In this document: piece after piece, positions 9,701 to 16,802 of the stretch
Position numbering within the stretch: position 1 is the stretch's first letter
How the letters are laid out: each line of letters begins with the position of its first letter
From: Pseudomonas asiatica
GTDB taxonomy: Bacteria; Pseudomonadota; Gammaproteobacteria; Pseudomonadales; Pseudomonadaceae
Assembly (NCBI RefSeq): GCF_009932335.1
Contig: NZ_BLJF01000001.1
Coordinates: 2,294,001-2,358,000 of the forward strand
Direction of reading: 5' to 3'
Length of the DNA: 64,000 nt
Position numbers and translations under genes: made by a program
Notes under the pieces: model-generated
What the model saw: only the letters and a program-made list of their open reading frames with translations
Told to the model about the DNA's origin: nothing
The model's database searches: none

Positions 9701-10610
9701 CCGCCCCATCCTCAACGCCTGGCGGCGGCTGTCGACCGTAGCGCTTGAAGGGGGTGGCAGCCTGCACAGCCTGGACCTGTCCGGCCTGGAGCTGGACAAC
9801 CAGGACTTGGCCAGCCTGGCCTTGCCAGACGACTTCACCCATGTGCAGCACCTGTCACTCAGCTACAACCGTTCGCTCAGCCAGTTGCCAACCGGGTTCT
9901 ACGAGCGCTTCCCCAACCTCAATCGCCTGCTGCTGGCCGACTGCCGGTTCGACACCGTGCCCCGCCTGGGTAACACTGAGCACCTCGCCTGGGTGGATCT
10001 GGAAGGCAACCGCATTACCTGGAGTAGCCAAGCCCAGCAGGCACTGAACCGCTGCTCCGGGCTTGTAGTACTGGACCTTTCGGGCAACCCACTGCTGCAG
10101 GCCCCGGACCTGCGCGGGCTGGCCTACCTGAGGACGCTGTTCCTGAACCACTGTGCGCTCAGCGAATTGCCGCAAGGCCTGGATCAGATGATCGAGCCCA
10201 TCATCCTGGACATTGGCGACAACCAACTGCTGCGGCTGCCTGACGGTTTCAACGTACCACGGCCAGTCGCAAACGCCCTGCGTCTGGAAAGCGAATGGCT
10301 GGGTTCACCAGTGCTTGCGCAGATCGAGGCCTACAACGCGATGCACCAAGTGGACCTGCTGGTGTGCGAAGGCGACTACCTGGAATTCTTCGAACAGACC
10401 GGCCCGGCCGAAATGGCCCTGTGGCAGCGATTGCCGCTGCAGTATCGGCGCGACCTCAGGCCCTTGCTTGAACTTGAACCGTTCGTGTCCCGCCCACGGC
10501 AAGCCCGTGCAGAGTTCTGGCGGCGCCTGGCCCTGATCGACGCAGACCCGGCCCTGCGCCAGCAATGGTTGACGCACCCACCCTATGACCTGTTCAACCT
10601 CCCGCTTTGA
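6783..10610 (+). CDS. Large LRR protein with dermonecrotic-toxin-like (DUF6543) N-terminus
   Basis: A 1275-residue protein starting at the ATG at 6783, chosen because AGGAG sits seven bases upstream; an in-frame ATG at 6753 lacks this. The long N-terminal region resembles the Pseudomonas 'dermonecrotic toxin domain' (DUF6543) proteins and has hydrophobic segments at about 420-445 and 470-490. Residues about 990-1160 hold around six leucine-rich repeats (for example LHSLDLSGLELDNQDLASL and LVVLDLSGNPLLQAPDLRGL). Many relatives continue after the LRRs into a NEL-type E3 ubiquitin ligase. This one stops about 120 residues after the last repeat, and no NEL catalytic domain is recognisable. No classical signal peptide. 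Possibly an effector aimed at eukaryotic hosts; function not shown. Confidence 0.75.
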   Translation: MPAINPHQPLLQAQLPHWARQVTPNQWAALKRTQVAPWKRQDWFANAAPDLREAACASQARLMQAQAALANSLKGLKQITEFAEPLLQRRLAEHGFHAQLRNSQLLRVERNWHWAALRYLFSHRRDNLLQAALQNFASDEVFTAESAIALGDNIHVTPIQIQGAVPVGMQVPIAHFPLQSEHYQVERLPLAPAAFATLCRDLDLGKAYQAHLEQHLAQPATRGLAIRVQKDRLRLAADLAYMRHLLDGSTLDQIERLLQGGTVPCWQLALFGTPLHEVMLIDAGGAGLALYLPGHDPALRQCSNLDAVHDTLATLLLEPDARQAFTAYIRQDQRTHFLDLLQQNLDATGNTAYDRPWQRAAQADLRPTRVAITAEPFGHYQDLHLARLKHEASLLAVPTAMADANARARRLDEWENLGLDALNIAVFFIPGAGTLMLAVTACQLLGEAFEGYQAWHEGDRHLALRHLEAVGLNLALIGGFVAAGKVVPKLFNSPLMESLQQVRGSDGRYRLWNEDLTPYRSAVTLPQTLQPNALGQYLYQGRYFIRMDGQLFEQRFDHNLQQWRAIHPDTPDAWQPPLAHNAQGAWRGQHEQPGQWPFAKLARRLGEAYAAFTPEQLAKAGRLCGIDTAQLRRVHLEGRATPPLLLDALQRMAAQAEVEALADKATPGLFERLYNGSAPTTPSTQKLLAAYPRLSPALATCLLTPLGEAESLAWQQQGQLPIQVRQALEQVHSELPLVRALEGVLQPARASSDSERLLFSALDAMPDWPADLRLELHGASPQGPLLEHVGSDQASTLRRVIKTTEGYEVDRGERPAPGPRDPDLCRAIEQALPRSHRDTLGFPTADGSSLRQRVLGWVDLHRQTLAQRLWGHRALLRKPMGSLRGGRPLDPEPPQPRLAGSLAGAYRRLFPDATDWEFENWLGNDEDNPYVDDIRSPTQRLHDLQQRLDTLRRDLHEWARPDPQRPHQRHLAIRPILNAWRRLSTVALEGGGSLHSLDLSGLELDNQDLASLALPDDFTHVQHLSLSYNRSLSQLPTGFYERFPNLNRLLLADCRFDTVPRLGNTEHLAWVDLEGNRITWSSQAQQALNRCSGLVVLDLSGNPLLQAPDLRGLAYLRTLFLNHCALSELPQGLDQMIEPIILDIGDNQLLRLPDGFNVPRPVANALRLESEWLGSPVLAQIEAYNAMHQVDLLVCEGDYLEFFEQTGPAEMALWQRLPLQYRRDLRPLLELEPFVSRPRQARAEFWRRLALIDADPALRQQWLTHPPYDLFNLPL

Positions 10611-10623
10611 CAGGGATACCGAT

Positions 10624-10646
10624 GCCTGCCTGTCCAACAGGCAGGC
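10624..10646 (+). terminator. Strong hairpin after the LRR gene
   Basis: A perfect 10-bp stem (GCCTGCCTGT / ACAGGCAGGC) with a 3-nt loop, 14 bp after the stop codon. It has no T-run, so it may act as an mRNA-stabilising or Rho-assisted 3' structure rather than a simple intrinsic terminator. Confidence 0.55.
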
Positions 10647-10758
10647 GCGGGTGGTCATGTTAGGCCAGACTGGTGTTTTTCCGGCGAGCGGTGCATGCTC
10701 GCTGCTGAAGCGTTTCACCCAGCTCGAAACCCACCCAGCAATGTGAGGTGCAGTACCC

Positions 10759-12378
10759 ATGGACCGTCTGCTCGATTCACTCTTCCCCAGCGCCGAGGAC
10801 ATCCCAGAAACCTGGCGCCTGGAAGCCCCCCTGGAACAACGCGACTACCTGGTGAACGGTGAGCTCAGGCGGTGGGACGGCCCACTGGCCACAGTGCGCA
10901 GCCCGGTCTGGCTCAAGGAAGGCGACGATGAGCACCAGGTGGTGTTGGGCAGCGCTCCACTGCTCGATGCCGACACCGCGCTCACCGCCCTCGATGCCGC
11001 CGTGCAGGCGTACGACAAAGGCCGTGGCGCCTGGCCGAACATGCGCGTGGCCGAGCGAATCCAGCATGTCGAAACCTTCCTGGCGCGCATGCGCGAGCAG
11101 CGCCAGGCCGTGGTCAAGCTGCTGATGTGGGAAATCGGCAAGAACCTCAAGGACTCGGAAAAGGAATTCGACCGCACCTGCGACTACATCGTCGATACCA
11201 TCAACGCCCTCAAGGACCTCGACCGCCGTTCCAGCCGCTTCGAGCTGGAACAGGGCACGCTCGGCCAGATCCGCCGAGCACCGCTGGGCGTGGCCCTGTG
11301 CATGGGCCCATACAACTACCCGCTGAACGAGACCTTCACCACGCTGATCCCGGCGCTGATCATGGGCAACACCGTGGTGTTCAAGCCGGCCAAGTTCGGC
11401 GTGCTGCTGATTCGGCCGTTGCTCGAAGCCTTCCGCGACAGCTTCCCGCCGGGGGTGATCAACGTCATCTACGGCCGTGGCCGGGAAACGGTGAGCGCGC
11501 TGATGGCCAGCGGCAAGGTCGATGTGTTCGCCTTCATCGGCACGCACAAGGCCGCCAGCGACCTGAAGAAACTGCACCCGCGCCCGCACCGGTTGCGCGC
11601 CGCGCTGGGGCTGGATGCCAAGAACCCGGGCATCGTGCTGCCCCAGGTGGACCTCGACAACGCCGTCGAAGAGGCCGTCACTGGTGCGCTGTCGTTCAAT
11701 GGCCAACGCTGCACGGCGCTGAAGATCCTGTTCGTGCACGAGGATGTGGTCGATGCGTTCCTCGACAAGTTCCAGCGCAAGCTGGCCGCGCTCAAGCCTG
11801 GCATGCCTTGGGAGCCTGGCGTGGCGCTGACACCGCTGCCCGAGCCCGGCAAGGTCGACTACCTCGATGGCCTGGTCGCCGATGCCACCGCCAAGGGCGC
11901 CCGCGTGCTCAACGAACGCGGCGGGCACAGCCGTGGCTCGTTCTTCTACCCCGCCGTGCTGTACCCGGTGAAGAGCGACATGCGCGTGTACCACGAGGAG
12001 CAGTTCGGCCCGCTGGTGCCGATAGTGCCCTACCGCGACCTGCAGACAGTGATCGACTATGTGCTGGACTCCGACTACGGCCAGCAACTGAGCCTGTTCG
12101 GCAATGACCCGGCGACCATCGGCAGCCTGGTCGACATCTTTGCCAACCAGGTCGGGCGCATCAACATCAATGCGCAATGTCAGCGCGGCCCCGACACCTA
12201 CCCGTTCAACGGCCGCAAGAACAGCGCCGAAGGCACCCTGTCGGTACACGACGCCCTGCGAGTGTTCTCTATCCGCACGCTGGTCGCGACGCGCTTCCAG
12301 GAGGCCAACAAGGAACTGATCAGCGAGATCATTCGCAACCGGCAGTCGACCTTCCTGACCACCGACTACATCTTCTGA
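10759..12378 (+). CDS. NADP-dependent glyceraldehyde-3-phosphate dehydrogenase-like ALDH
   Basis: A 539-residue aldehyde dehydrogenase of the GapN-like subgroup, which makes 3-phosphoglycerate directly from glyceraldehyde 3-phosphate without ATP formation. The catalytic cysteine lies in GQRCTALK (about residue 318), and the cofactor-binding region includes LIMGNTVVFKPAKFG. The motif that normally supplies the general-base Glu (LELGGK) reads LGLDAKNP at about 284-291, so the Glu is not at its usual place and an Asp sits two residues later. Longer than typical ALDHs through N- and C-terminal extensions. Substrate is inferred from subgroup similarity only. Confidence 0.8.
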   Translation: MDRLLDSLFPSAEDIPETWRLEAPLEQRDYLVNGELRRWDGPLATVRSPVWLKEGDDEHQVVLGSAPLLDADTALTALDAAVQAYDKGRGAWPNMRVAERIQHVETFLARMREQRQAVVKLLMWEIGKNLKDSEKEFDRTCDYIVDTINALKDLDRRSSRFELEQGTLGQIRRAPLGVALCMGPYNYPLNETFTTLIPALIMGNTVVFKPAKFGVLLIRPLLEAFRDSFPPGVINVIYGRGRETVSALMASGKVDVFAFIGTHKAASDLKKLHPRPHRLRAALGLDAKNPGIVLPQVDLDNAVEEAVTGALSFNGQRCTALKILFVHEDVVDAFLDKFQRKLAALKPGMPWEPGVALTPLPEPGKVDYLDGLVADATAKGARVLNERGGHSRGSFFYPAVLYPVKSDMRVYHEEQFGPLVPIVPYRDLQTVIDYVLDSDYGQQLSLFGNDPATIGSLVDIFANQVGRININAQCQRGPDTYPFNGRKNSAEGTLSVHDALRVFSIRTLVATRFQEANKELISEIIRNRQSTFLTTDYIF

Positions 12379-12450
12379 CCGCCACGCTTATAGAGAATCG
12401 ATCTATCACCCCTGTCGATTTTCCATCTGCGCAAACGACTCTAAGCAAAA

Positions 12451-12468
12451 GGGCGCCAACCGGCGCCC
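12451..12468 (-). terminator. Hairpin upstream of the VOC gene
   Basis: A perfect 7-bp stem GGGCGCC / GGCGCCC with a 4-nt loop. Read on the minus strand it is followed by TTTTGCTT, the form of an intrinsic terminator; read on the plus strand it has no T-run and sits just before the VOC gene's Shine-Dalgarno. It might block antisense transcription into the ALDH gene. Confidence 0.4.
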
Positions 12469-12488
12469 ACTTCCAAGGAGAGTCGAAC

Positions 12489-12962
12489 ATGGCAGCCAAA
12501 CCCATTCCCGAAGGCCAGCACAGCATTACGCCCTACCTGGCCATCAACGACGCCGCCCAGGCTATCGAGTTCTACAAGAAGGCCTTTGGCGCGGTGGAAA
12601 TGTTCCGCCTCGATGCCCCTGGCGGCCGCGTTGGCCATGCCGAGCTGAAAATCGGCGATTCGTCGCTGATGCTGGGCGACCCCTGCGACATGGAAGGCGG
12701 CCTCACCGCCAGCCAGAAGCTCAGCGGCGCCAGCGTAGGCCTGCACCTGTATGTCGAGGACTGCGACAAGGTCTATGCCCAGGCCCTGACGGCCGGCGCC
12801 ACCCAGCTGCGTGCAGTGACGGACCAGTTCTACGGCGACCGCAGCGGCACCCTGAAAGACCCCTTCGGCAACATCTGGTTCGTTTCCACCCACAAGGAGG
12901 ACCTGACCCCCGATGAAATTCGCGCCCGTGCTGCGAAGATGTTCGCTGGCACTGCGCAGTAA
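12489..12962 (+). CDS. VOC-family (glyoxalase/PhnB-like) protein
   Basis: A 157-residue protein with the paired beta-alpha-beta-beta-beta modules of the vicinal oxygen chelate superfamily (SITPYLAINDAAQAIEFYKK near the start, DPFGNIWFVSTHKEDL near the end). The start is fixed by AAGGAG at 12475-12480. PhnB/YdhR-like members are mostly of unknown function; some are metal-dependent lyases or resistance proteins. It follows the ALDH gene by 110 bp on the same strand. Confidence 0.85.
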   Translation: MAAKPIPEGQHSITPYLAINDAAQAIEFYKKAFGAVEMFRLDAPGGRVGHAELKIGDSSLMLGDPCDMEGGLTASQKLSGASVGLHLYVEDCDKVYAQALTAGATQLRAVTDQFYGDRSGTLKDPFGNIWFVSTHKEDLTPDEIRARAAKMFAGTAQ

Positions 12963-13018
12963 GTTGAAAGCGGCGCCACTTTGCTTGAAGCTTGGGGCTC
13001 GTAGCTGGGAGCTGCTTC

Positions 13019-14200
13019 ATGCGAATCATCGACAAAACCGCCGCACAGGTCCGTAGCCTGACCCCTGCAGAAGAAGAGCTGCTGGTCGGCTTTGCCACCG
13101 GCAGCCTCACCGGCCCGCGCCTGCTGCAGGCCAACCAGTTGCTGATGAAGGTGCGCAACGCCAACCAGTGGCTGGCCTGCGATTGCCGCAACGATGCCTT
13201 GCCGGTGCTGAATGTCACCCTCAACGGCAGCACCGGTACGCTGTTTCTCAAGAACAACCCGGGAACTGCCGAACACGCGCCTGGCTGCCCGTTCACCAAG
13301 GACGAGCGCGAAGCGACCGAGCGCGAGAACGACCCCGCGCCACCTGCTGCCTGGCTACCGCCCGACACACCGTTGCGCCTGATTGGTGATTTCCGCAGCA
13401 GCACCACCAGCAGTGGTGGCGACGGCAGCGAACGGCGTGAACAACAGCGCCTGCTGTCACTGTTGCTGACCTGGATCGAGACCAGCGGCCTGAACCTGTA
13501 TGCCACGCACCTGAAAAAGGACCTGACCGGGCAGTTTGCCGAGTTGCGCAGCGTTGCCAGCCGCTATCCGCTGCTGGAACGGGTGCCCGCAAGCAACTAC
13601 CTGGAAACCCGCCTGGACATGAAGCACATGATGATGCTCAAGTCCCGCCTGCGTGAAGCCACGGTGTTCGGCAACCACCGCCGCCACGGCCTGCTGCTGG
13701 ATTGCGTGGACCAGATCAAGGGACGCAAGCTGTTCAATAACCGAAGTGACGACGGCTTCGACTTCCAGGGGCACCACCTCTACTGGGGCGGCAACCGCAC
13801 CAGCGGGCCATTGCTGGCGCTGATGCTCTATTCACCGACCAGTGCCGGCAGCCATTACTACGAACTGATCCATGTGGCCAGCGTGCCGGTGCTATCGCGT
13901 GCTCATCTGTTCCCGGTTTACCGCGATGAAGAACGCGAGCCGCTCAAGGCCCTGGTGTCGCTGGTCGACTGGATGGCCGGCAAAGGCGTGAAAGTGCAGA
14001 TGCGCCGGCCGGTGATCGGCGGCCAGGTGATGGACGAACTGGTAATGACCTCAAACCAGGACCGGGTGTTGTCGGTATCGTTGCTGGAGCAGCCAATCGG
14101 CCCCGAACCGGATACCGAGAACTTCAAGCGCTACGCCGACTTCAAGAGCCTGGAAACCTTCCGCAAATTCGTCGCCGGCTTCTTCATGCGTGAGCGCTGA
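13019..14200 (+). CDS. Conserved hypothetical protein with Cys/His motifs
   Basis: A 393-residue soluble protein that I do not recognise. GGGAG lies seven bases before the ATG. The N-terminal third contains CDCRND (about residue 54) and HAPGCPF (about 87), a CxC...HxxxC pattern that could bind zinc. A low-complexity Ser/Gly linker follows (SSTTSSGGDGS), then a mixed alpha/beta C-terminal region. No signal peptide, membrane segment or catalytic signature was found. It lies 56 bp after the VOC gene. Similar Cys patterns occur in some ICE-associated proteins, but the resemblance is too weak for a name. Confidence 0.6.
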   Translation: MRIIDKTAAQVRSLTPAEEELLVGFATGSLTGPRLLQANQLLMKVRNANQWLACDCRNDALPVLNVTLNGSTGTLFLKNNPGTAEHAPGCPFTKDEREATERENDPAPPAAWLPPDTPLRLIGDFRSSTTSSGGDGSERREQQRLLSLLLTWIETSGLNLYATHLKKDLTGQFAELRSVASRYPLLERVPASNYLETRLDMKHMMMLKSRLREATVFGNHRRHGLLLDCVDQIKGRKLFNNRSDDGFDFQGHHLYWGGNRTSGPLLALMLYSPTSAGSHYYELIHVASVPVLSRAHLFPVYRDEEREPLKALVSLVDWMAGKGVKVQMRRPVIGGQVMDELVMTSNQDRVLSVSLLEQPIGPEPDTENFKRYADFKSLETFRKFVAGFFMRER

Positions 14201-14228
14201 GCCCCCTCTACCGGCACACACAAAACCT

Positions 14229-14407
14229 TGTAGGAGCGGCCTTGTGTCGCGATGGGCTGCAAAGCAGCCCCTGCCATTCATGCACTAGTGCTGAAACCCA
14301 GGGGCCGCTTCGCGGCCCATCGCCGGCAAGCCAGCTCCCACCTGGACCGCACCAACCTCAAGCCATGCGCCGTCCCTGTGGGAGCGGGCGTGCCCGCGAA
14401 GAGGCCC
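14229..14407. repeat. Cluster of three REP-type palindromes
   Basis: Three REP units in the 232-bp gap between convergent genes: a GTAGGAGCGGCCTTGTG type at 14230, a complementary GCCGGCAAGCCAGCTCCCAC type near 14325, and a GTGGGAGCGGGCGTGCCCGC type near 14378. Confidence 0.8.
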
Positions 14408-14432
14408 ATACAGGCTGCATGAGGTTTGCGTA

Positions 14433-15992
14433 TCAACCCAGGAACAGCTTGTAAGCCGGGTTGTCGGTCTCATCCCAGTACCGGTACCCCATCTCATCCA
14501 GCGCCAGCGGCAACCCCGCCAACTCATCCCCCGGTACTTCCAGCGCCGCAAATACCCGTGCTTCTGCCGCGCCATGGTTGCGGTAATGGAACAAGCTGAT
14601 ATTCCAGCGCTTGCCAAGCCGTTCCAGAAAGCCCAGCAAAGCACCCGGGCGCTCGGGGAATTCGAAGCGCAGCACCCGCTCGTCAGCCCCGGGCGCGGCA
14701 TGGCCGCCAACGGTATGGCGCACATGCAGCTTGGCCAGTTCGTTGTCGGTCAGGTCCAGCACGCTGTAGCCCTGCTCACGCAGGCTGGCCAGCAACTGCT
14801 CACGCGGGTCGTGTAGTGGGTGTGTCTGCACCCCAACGAACAGCCGCGCCTCCTTGCCAGGGTAATAGCGGTAGTTGAACTCGGTGATCTGCCGCTTGCC
14901 CAGGGCCTGGCAGAAGGCGCGGAAGCTGCCCGGCTGCTCCGGAATGGTGACAGCGATGATCGCCTCGCGCTGCTCGCCCAGTTCGGCACGCTCGGCCACA
15001 TGGCGCAGGCGGTCGAAATTGACGTTGGCCCCGGAGTCGATGGCCACCAGGGTCTGCCCCTGCACGCCGTCGCGCGCCACATATTTCTTGATCCCCGCCA
15101 CGGCCAGGGCGCCTGACGGCTCGGTGATCGAGCGGGTATCGTCGTAGATGTCCTTGATCGCCGCGCACAGCTCGTCGCTGCTCACGGTCACCACTTCATC
15201 AACGAAGTGCCGGCACAACTCGAAGCAATGGGCGCCGATCTGCGCTACCGCCACGCCATCTGCGAAGGTGCCGACCTGCGGCAGGATCACCCGCTCACCG
15301 GCCGCCATGGCAGCCTGCAGGCAGTTGGAGTCCTCCGGCTCGACGCCGATCACCTTCACCTCCGGGCGCAGGTACTTCACATAAGCGGCAATACCCGCGA
15401 TCAGACCACCACCGCCCACTGGCACGAAGATGGCGTCCAGCGCACCCGGGCGCTGGCGCAGGATTTCCATGGCCACGGTGCCCTGCCCGGCGATCACATC
15501 CGGGTCGTCGAACGGTGGCACGAAGGTGGCGCCTTCGCTGTCGGCCAGTTTCAGCGCATGGGCCAAGGCATGGGGGAAGCTCTCGCCGTGCAGCACAACA
15601 TGGCCACCTCGCGAACGTACCCCTTCCACCTTCAGCGACGGCGTGGTGGTAGGCATGACGATGGTGGCCTTCATGCCCAGGTGCGATGCCGCCAGGGCCA
15701 CGCCCTGGGCATGGTTGCCCGCAGAGGCGGTGATCACCCCGCGCTCGCGCTGCACGGTACTCAGCCGTGACAGGCGGGTATAAGCACCGCGGATCTTGAA
15801 CGAAAAGGTAGGTTGCAGGTCTTCCCGCTTCAGCAATACCTGGTTGCCCAGGCTGGCAGACAACGCAGGCGCAGCTTGCAAAGGTGTTTCGATGGCCAGG
15901 TCGTACACCGGGGCGGCAAGAATGCGCCGCACCTGCTCCGACAGCAGTTGCTGGGGGGTGACGGTAGAACGAGGGCTGACGAAGCTGGTCAT
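14433..15992 (-). CDS. ilvA: Biosynthetic threonine ammonia-lyase
   Basis: A 519-residue PLP enzyme that converts threonine to 2-oxobutanoate and ammonia, the first committed step of isoleucine synthesis. The PLP lysine is K66 in PTFSFKIRGAY; the glycine-rich phosphate-binding loop is VPVGGGGLIAGIAAYVKYL. Two ACT-like regulatory domains fill the last about 190 residues, as in the feedback-inhibited biosynthetic form. The ATG at 15992 is chosen because AAGGAG precedes it at good spacing; an in-frame GTG at 16016 does not have this. Upstream is a leader peptide and terminator, so it is probably controlled by isoleucine-responsive attenuation. Confidence 0.95.
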   Translation of the reverse strand: MTSFVSPRSTVTPQQLLSEQVRRILAAPVYDLAIETPLQAAPALSASLGNQVLLKREDLQPTFSFKIRGAYTRLSRLSTVQRERGVITASAGNHAQGVALAASHLGMKATIVMPTTTPSLKVEGVRSRGGHVVLHGESFPHALAHALKLADSEGATFVPPFDDPDVIAGQGTVAMEILRQRPGALDAIFVPVGGGGLIAGIAAYVKYLRPEVKVIGVEPEDSNCLQAAMAAGERVILPQVGTFADGVAVAQIGAHCFELCRHFVDEVVTVSSDELCAAIKDIYDDTRSITEPSGALAVAGIKKYVARDGVQGQTLVAIDSGANVNFDRLRHVAERAELGEQREAIIAVTIPEQPGSFRAFCQALGKRQITEFNYRYYPGKEARLFVGVQTHPLHDPREQLLASLREQGYSVLDLTDNELAKLHVRHTVGGHAAPGADERVLRFEFPERPGALLGFLERLGKRWNISLFHYRNHGAAEARVFAALEVPGDELAGLPLALDEMGYRYWDETDNPAYKLFLG

Positions 15993-16040
15993 CGATGACT
16001 CCTTGGCTGTGTTCACGTTGCCCAGGAGTCAGAGAGAAGA

Positions 16041-16061
16041 AACCCGCCTCCAGGGCGGGTT
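16041..16061 (-). terminator. ilvA attenuator terminator
   Basis: On the minus strand an 8-bp perfect stem (AACCCGCC / GGCGGGTT) with a 5-nt loop runs into TCTTCTCTCT, 49 nt before the ilvA start. The 5' arm CCCGCC can instead pair with GGCGGG at the end of the leader peptide gene, giving the antiterminator expected for ribosome-mediated attenuation. Confidence 0.75.
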
Positions 16062-16076
16062 CGGTGCACGTACGCG

Positions 16077-16139
16077 CTAGCCCGCCAAACTGATAATGGC
16101 GGTAATAATAATGGCGTTGACGTGCTGGAAAGTTTTCAT
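16077..16139 (-). CDS. ilvL: ilvA leader peptide
   Basis: A 20-residue ORF, MKTFQHVNAIIITAIISLAG, with five Ile codons and one Thr codon in a run of seven (ATT ATT ATT ACC GCC ATT ATC). It ends on TAG just before the alternative hairpins. A ribosome stalled at the Ile codons would leave the GGCGGG near the stop codon free to sequester the terminator arm; a ribosome reaching the stop would cover it and let the terminator form. The Shine-Dalgarno sequence is weak. The symbol is used by analogy to enteric ilv leaders. Confidence 0.75.
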   Translation of the reverse strand: MKTFQHVNAIIITAIISLAG

Positions 16140-16173
16140 GGGGTAGGAACTTAGCCGGTAGCGCAGCACAAAG

Positions 16174-16605
16174 TCAACACTTGGCCTGCTGCGCCGAAAG
16201 CGGCACATCGAACACCTTGTCGAAGCCCCACTGGAAGACAAACGCATAAACGAAGAAAAACACGAACAACGCCAGGTTGGTCAGCAACGCCGCCCACAGG
16301 CTGACATCCAGCCAGTACGCCACCAGCGGCAGCAGGATCAGCACCAGCCCGCCCTCGAAGCCCAGCGCATGCAGCAGACGCCGCAGGAAAGTGCGCTCAC
16401 GCCGGTGCTGGCGCGCTTCCCAGCGTTCGAACACCCAGTTGTAGGCCATGTTCCAGCTCATCGCGATGCCCGACATCAGCACCGACAGCACGGTCGACTG
16501 CGCCATGCCGGCACCGAACGCCAGCTCCAGCGCGGGCGCCACGCAGGCGACGGCGATGGCCTCGTAAAGGATGGCCTGGACGATCTTGCGTGCCTTGCCT
16601 TGCAT
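16174..16605 (-). CDS. PACE-family (AceI-like) efflux protein
   Basis: A 143-residue inner-membrane protein with four membrane segments arranged as two tandem bacterial transmembrane pair domains. These carry family motifs such as RKIVQAILYEAIAV at the start, SWNMAYNWVFERWE before the loop, and RRLLHALGFEGGLV after it. PACE proteins export chlorhexidine and other biocides or short diamines by proton exchange. The ATG at 16605 is preferred because GGGAG lies seven bases upstream. The gene is divergent from nfrB. Confidence 0.85.
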   Translation of the reverse strand: MQGKARKIVQAILYEAIAVACVAPALELAFGAGMAQSTVLSVLMSGIAMSWNMAYNWVFERWEARQHRRERTFLRRLLHALGFEGGLVLILLPLVAYWLDVSLWAALLTNLALFVFFFVYAFVFQWGFDKVFDVPLSAQQAKC

Positions 16606-16766
16606 GTTCAGCTCCCTGGGTAAACGACCTGTAAAACTACAAGAAGTGGCCCACAAGAAAAAGCCTGAAATTTGGACAACCCCGCGTTCGGCTGCTTGTA
16701 TCTATCCAGTACAAACGGCAGCAAGTCGTACAACTTCGTCCAGGGAATCGAACGAGGATAAAGACG

Positions 16767-16802
16767 ATGGCCCACCCCTTCCTGTCGGTGACCGGCAAAT
16801 GA
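16767..16802 (+). CDS. Candidate 11-residue upstream ORF coupled to nfrB
   Basis: ATG preceded by GAGG at nine bases, encoding MAHPFLSVTGK and ending in TGA that overlaps the nfrB start as ATGA. The nfrB ATG itself has no recognisable Shine-Dalgarno, so translation through this small ORF may deliver ribosomes to nfrB. Supported by position only. Confidence 0.35.
   Translation: MAHPFLSVTGK

Noticed and set aside
10310-10610. CEGD motif near the end of the LRR protein as a NEL catalytic Cys
   Set aside because: The surrounding sequence does not match the NEL domain and only about 80 residues follow, too few for the fold.
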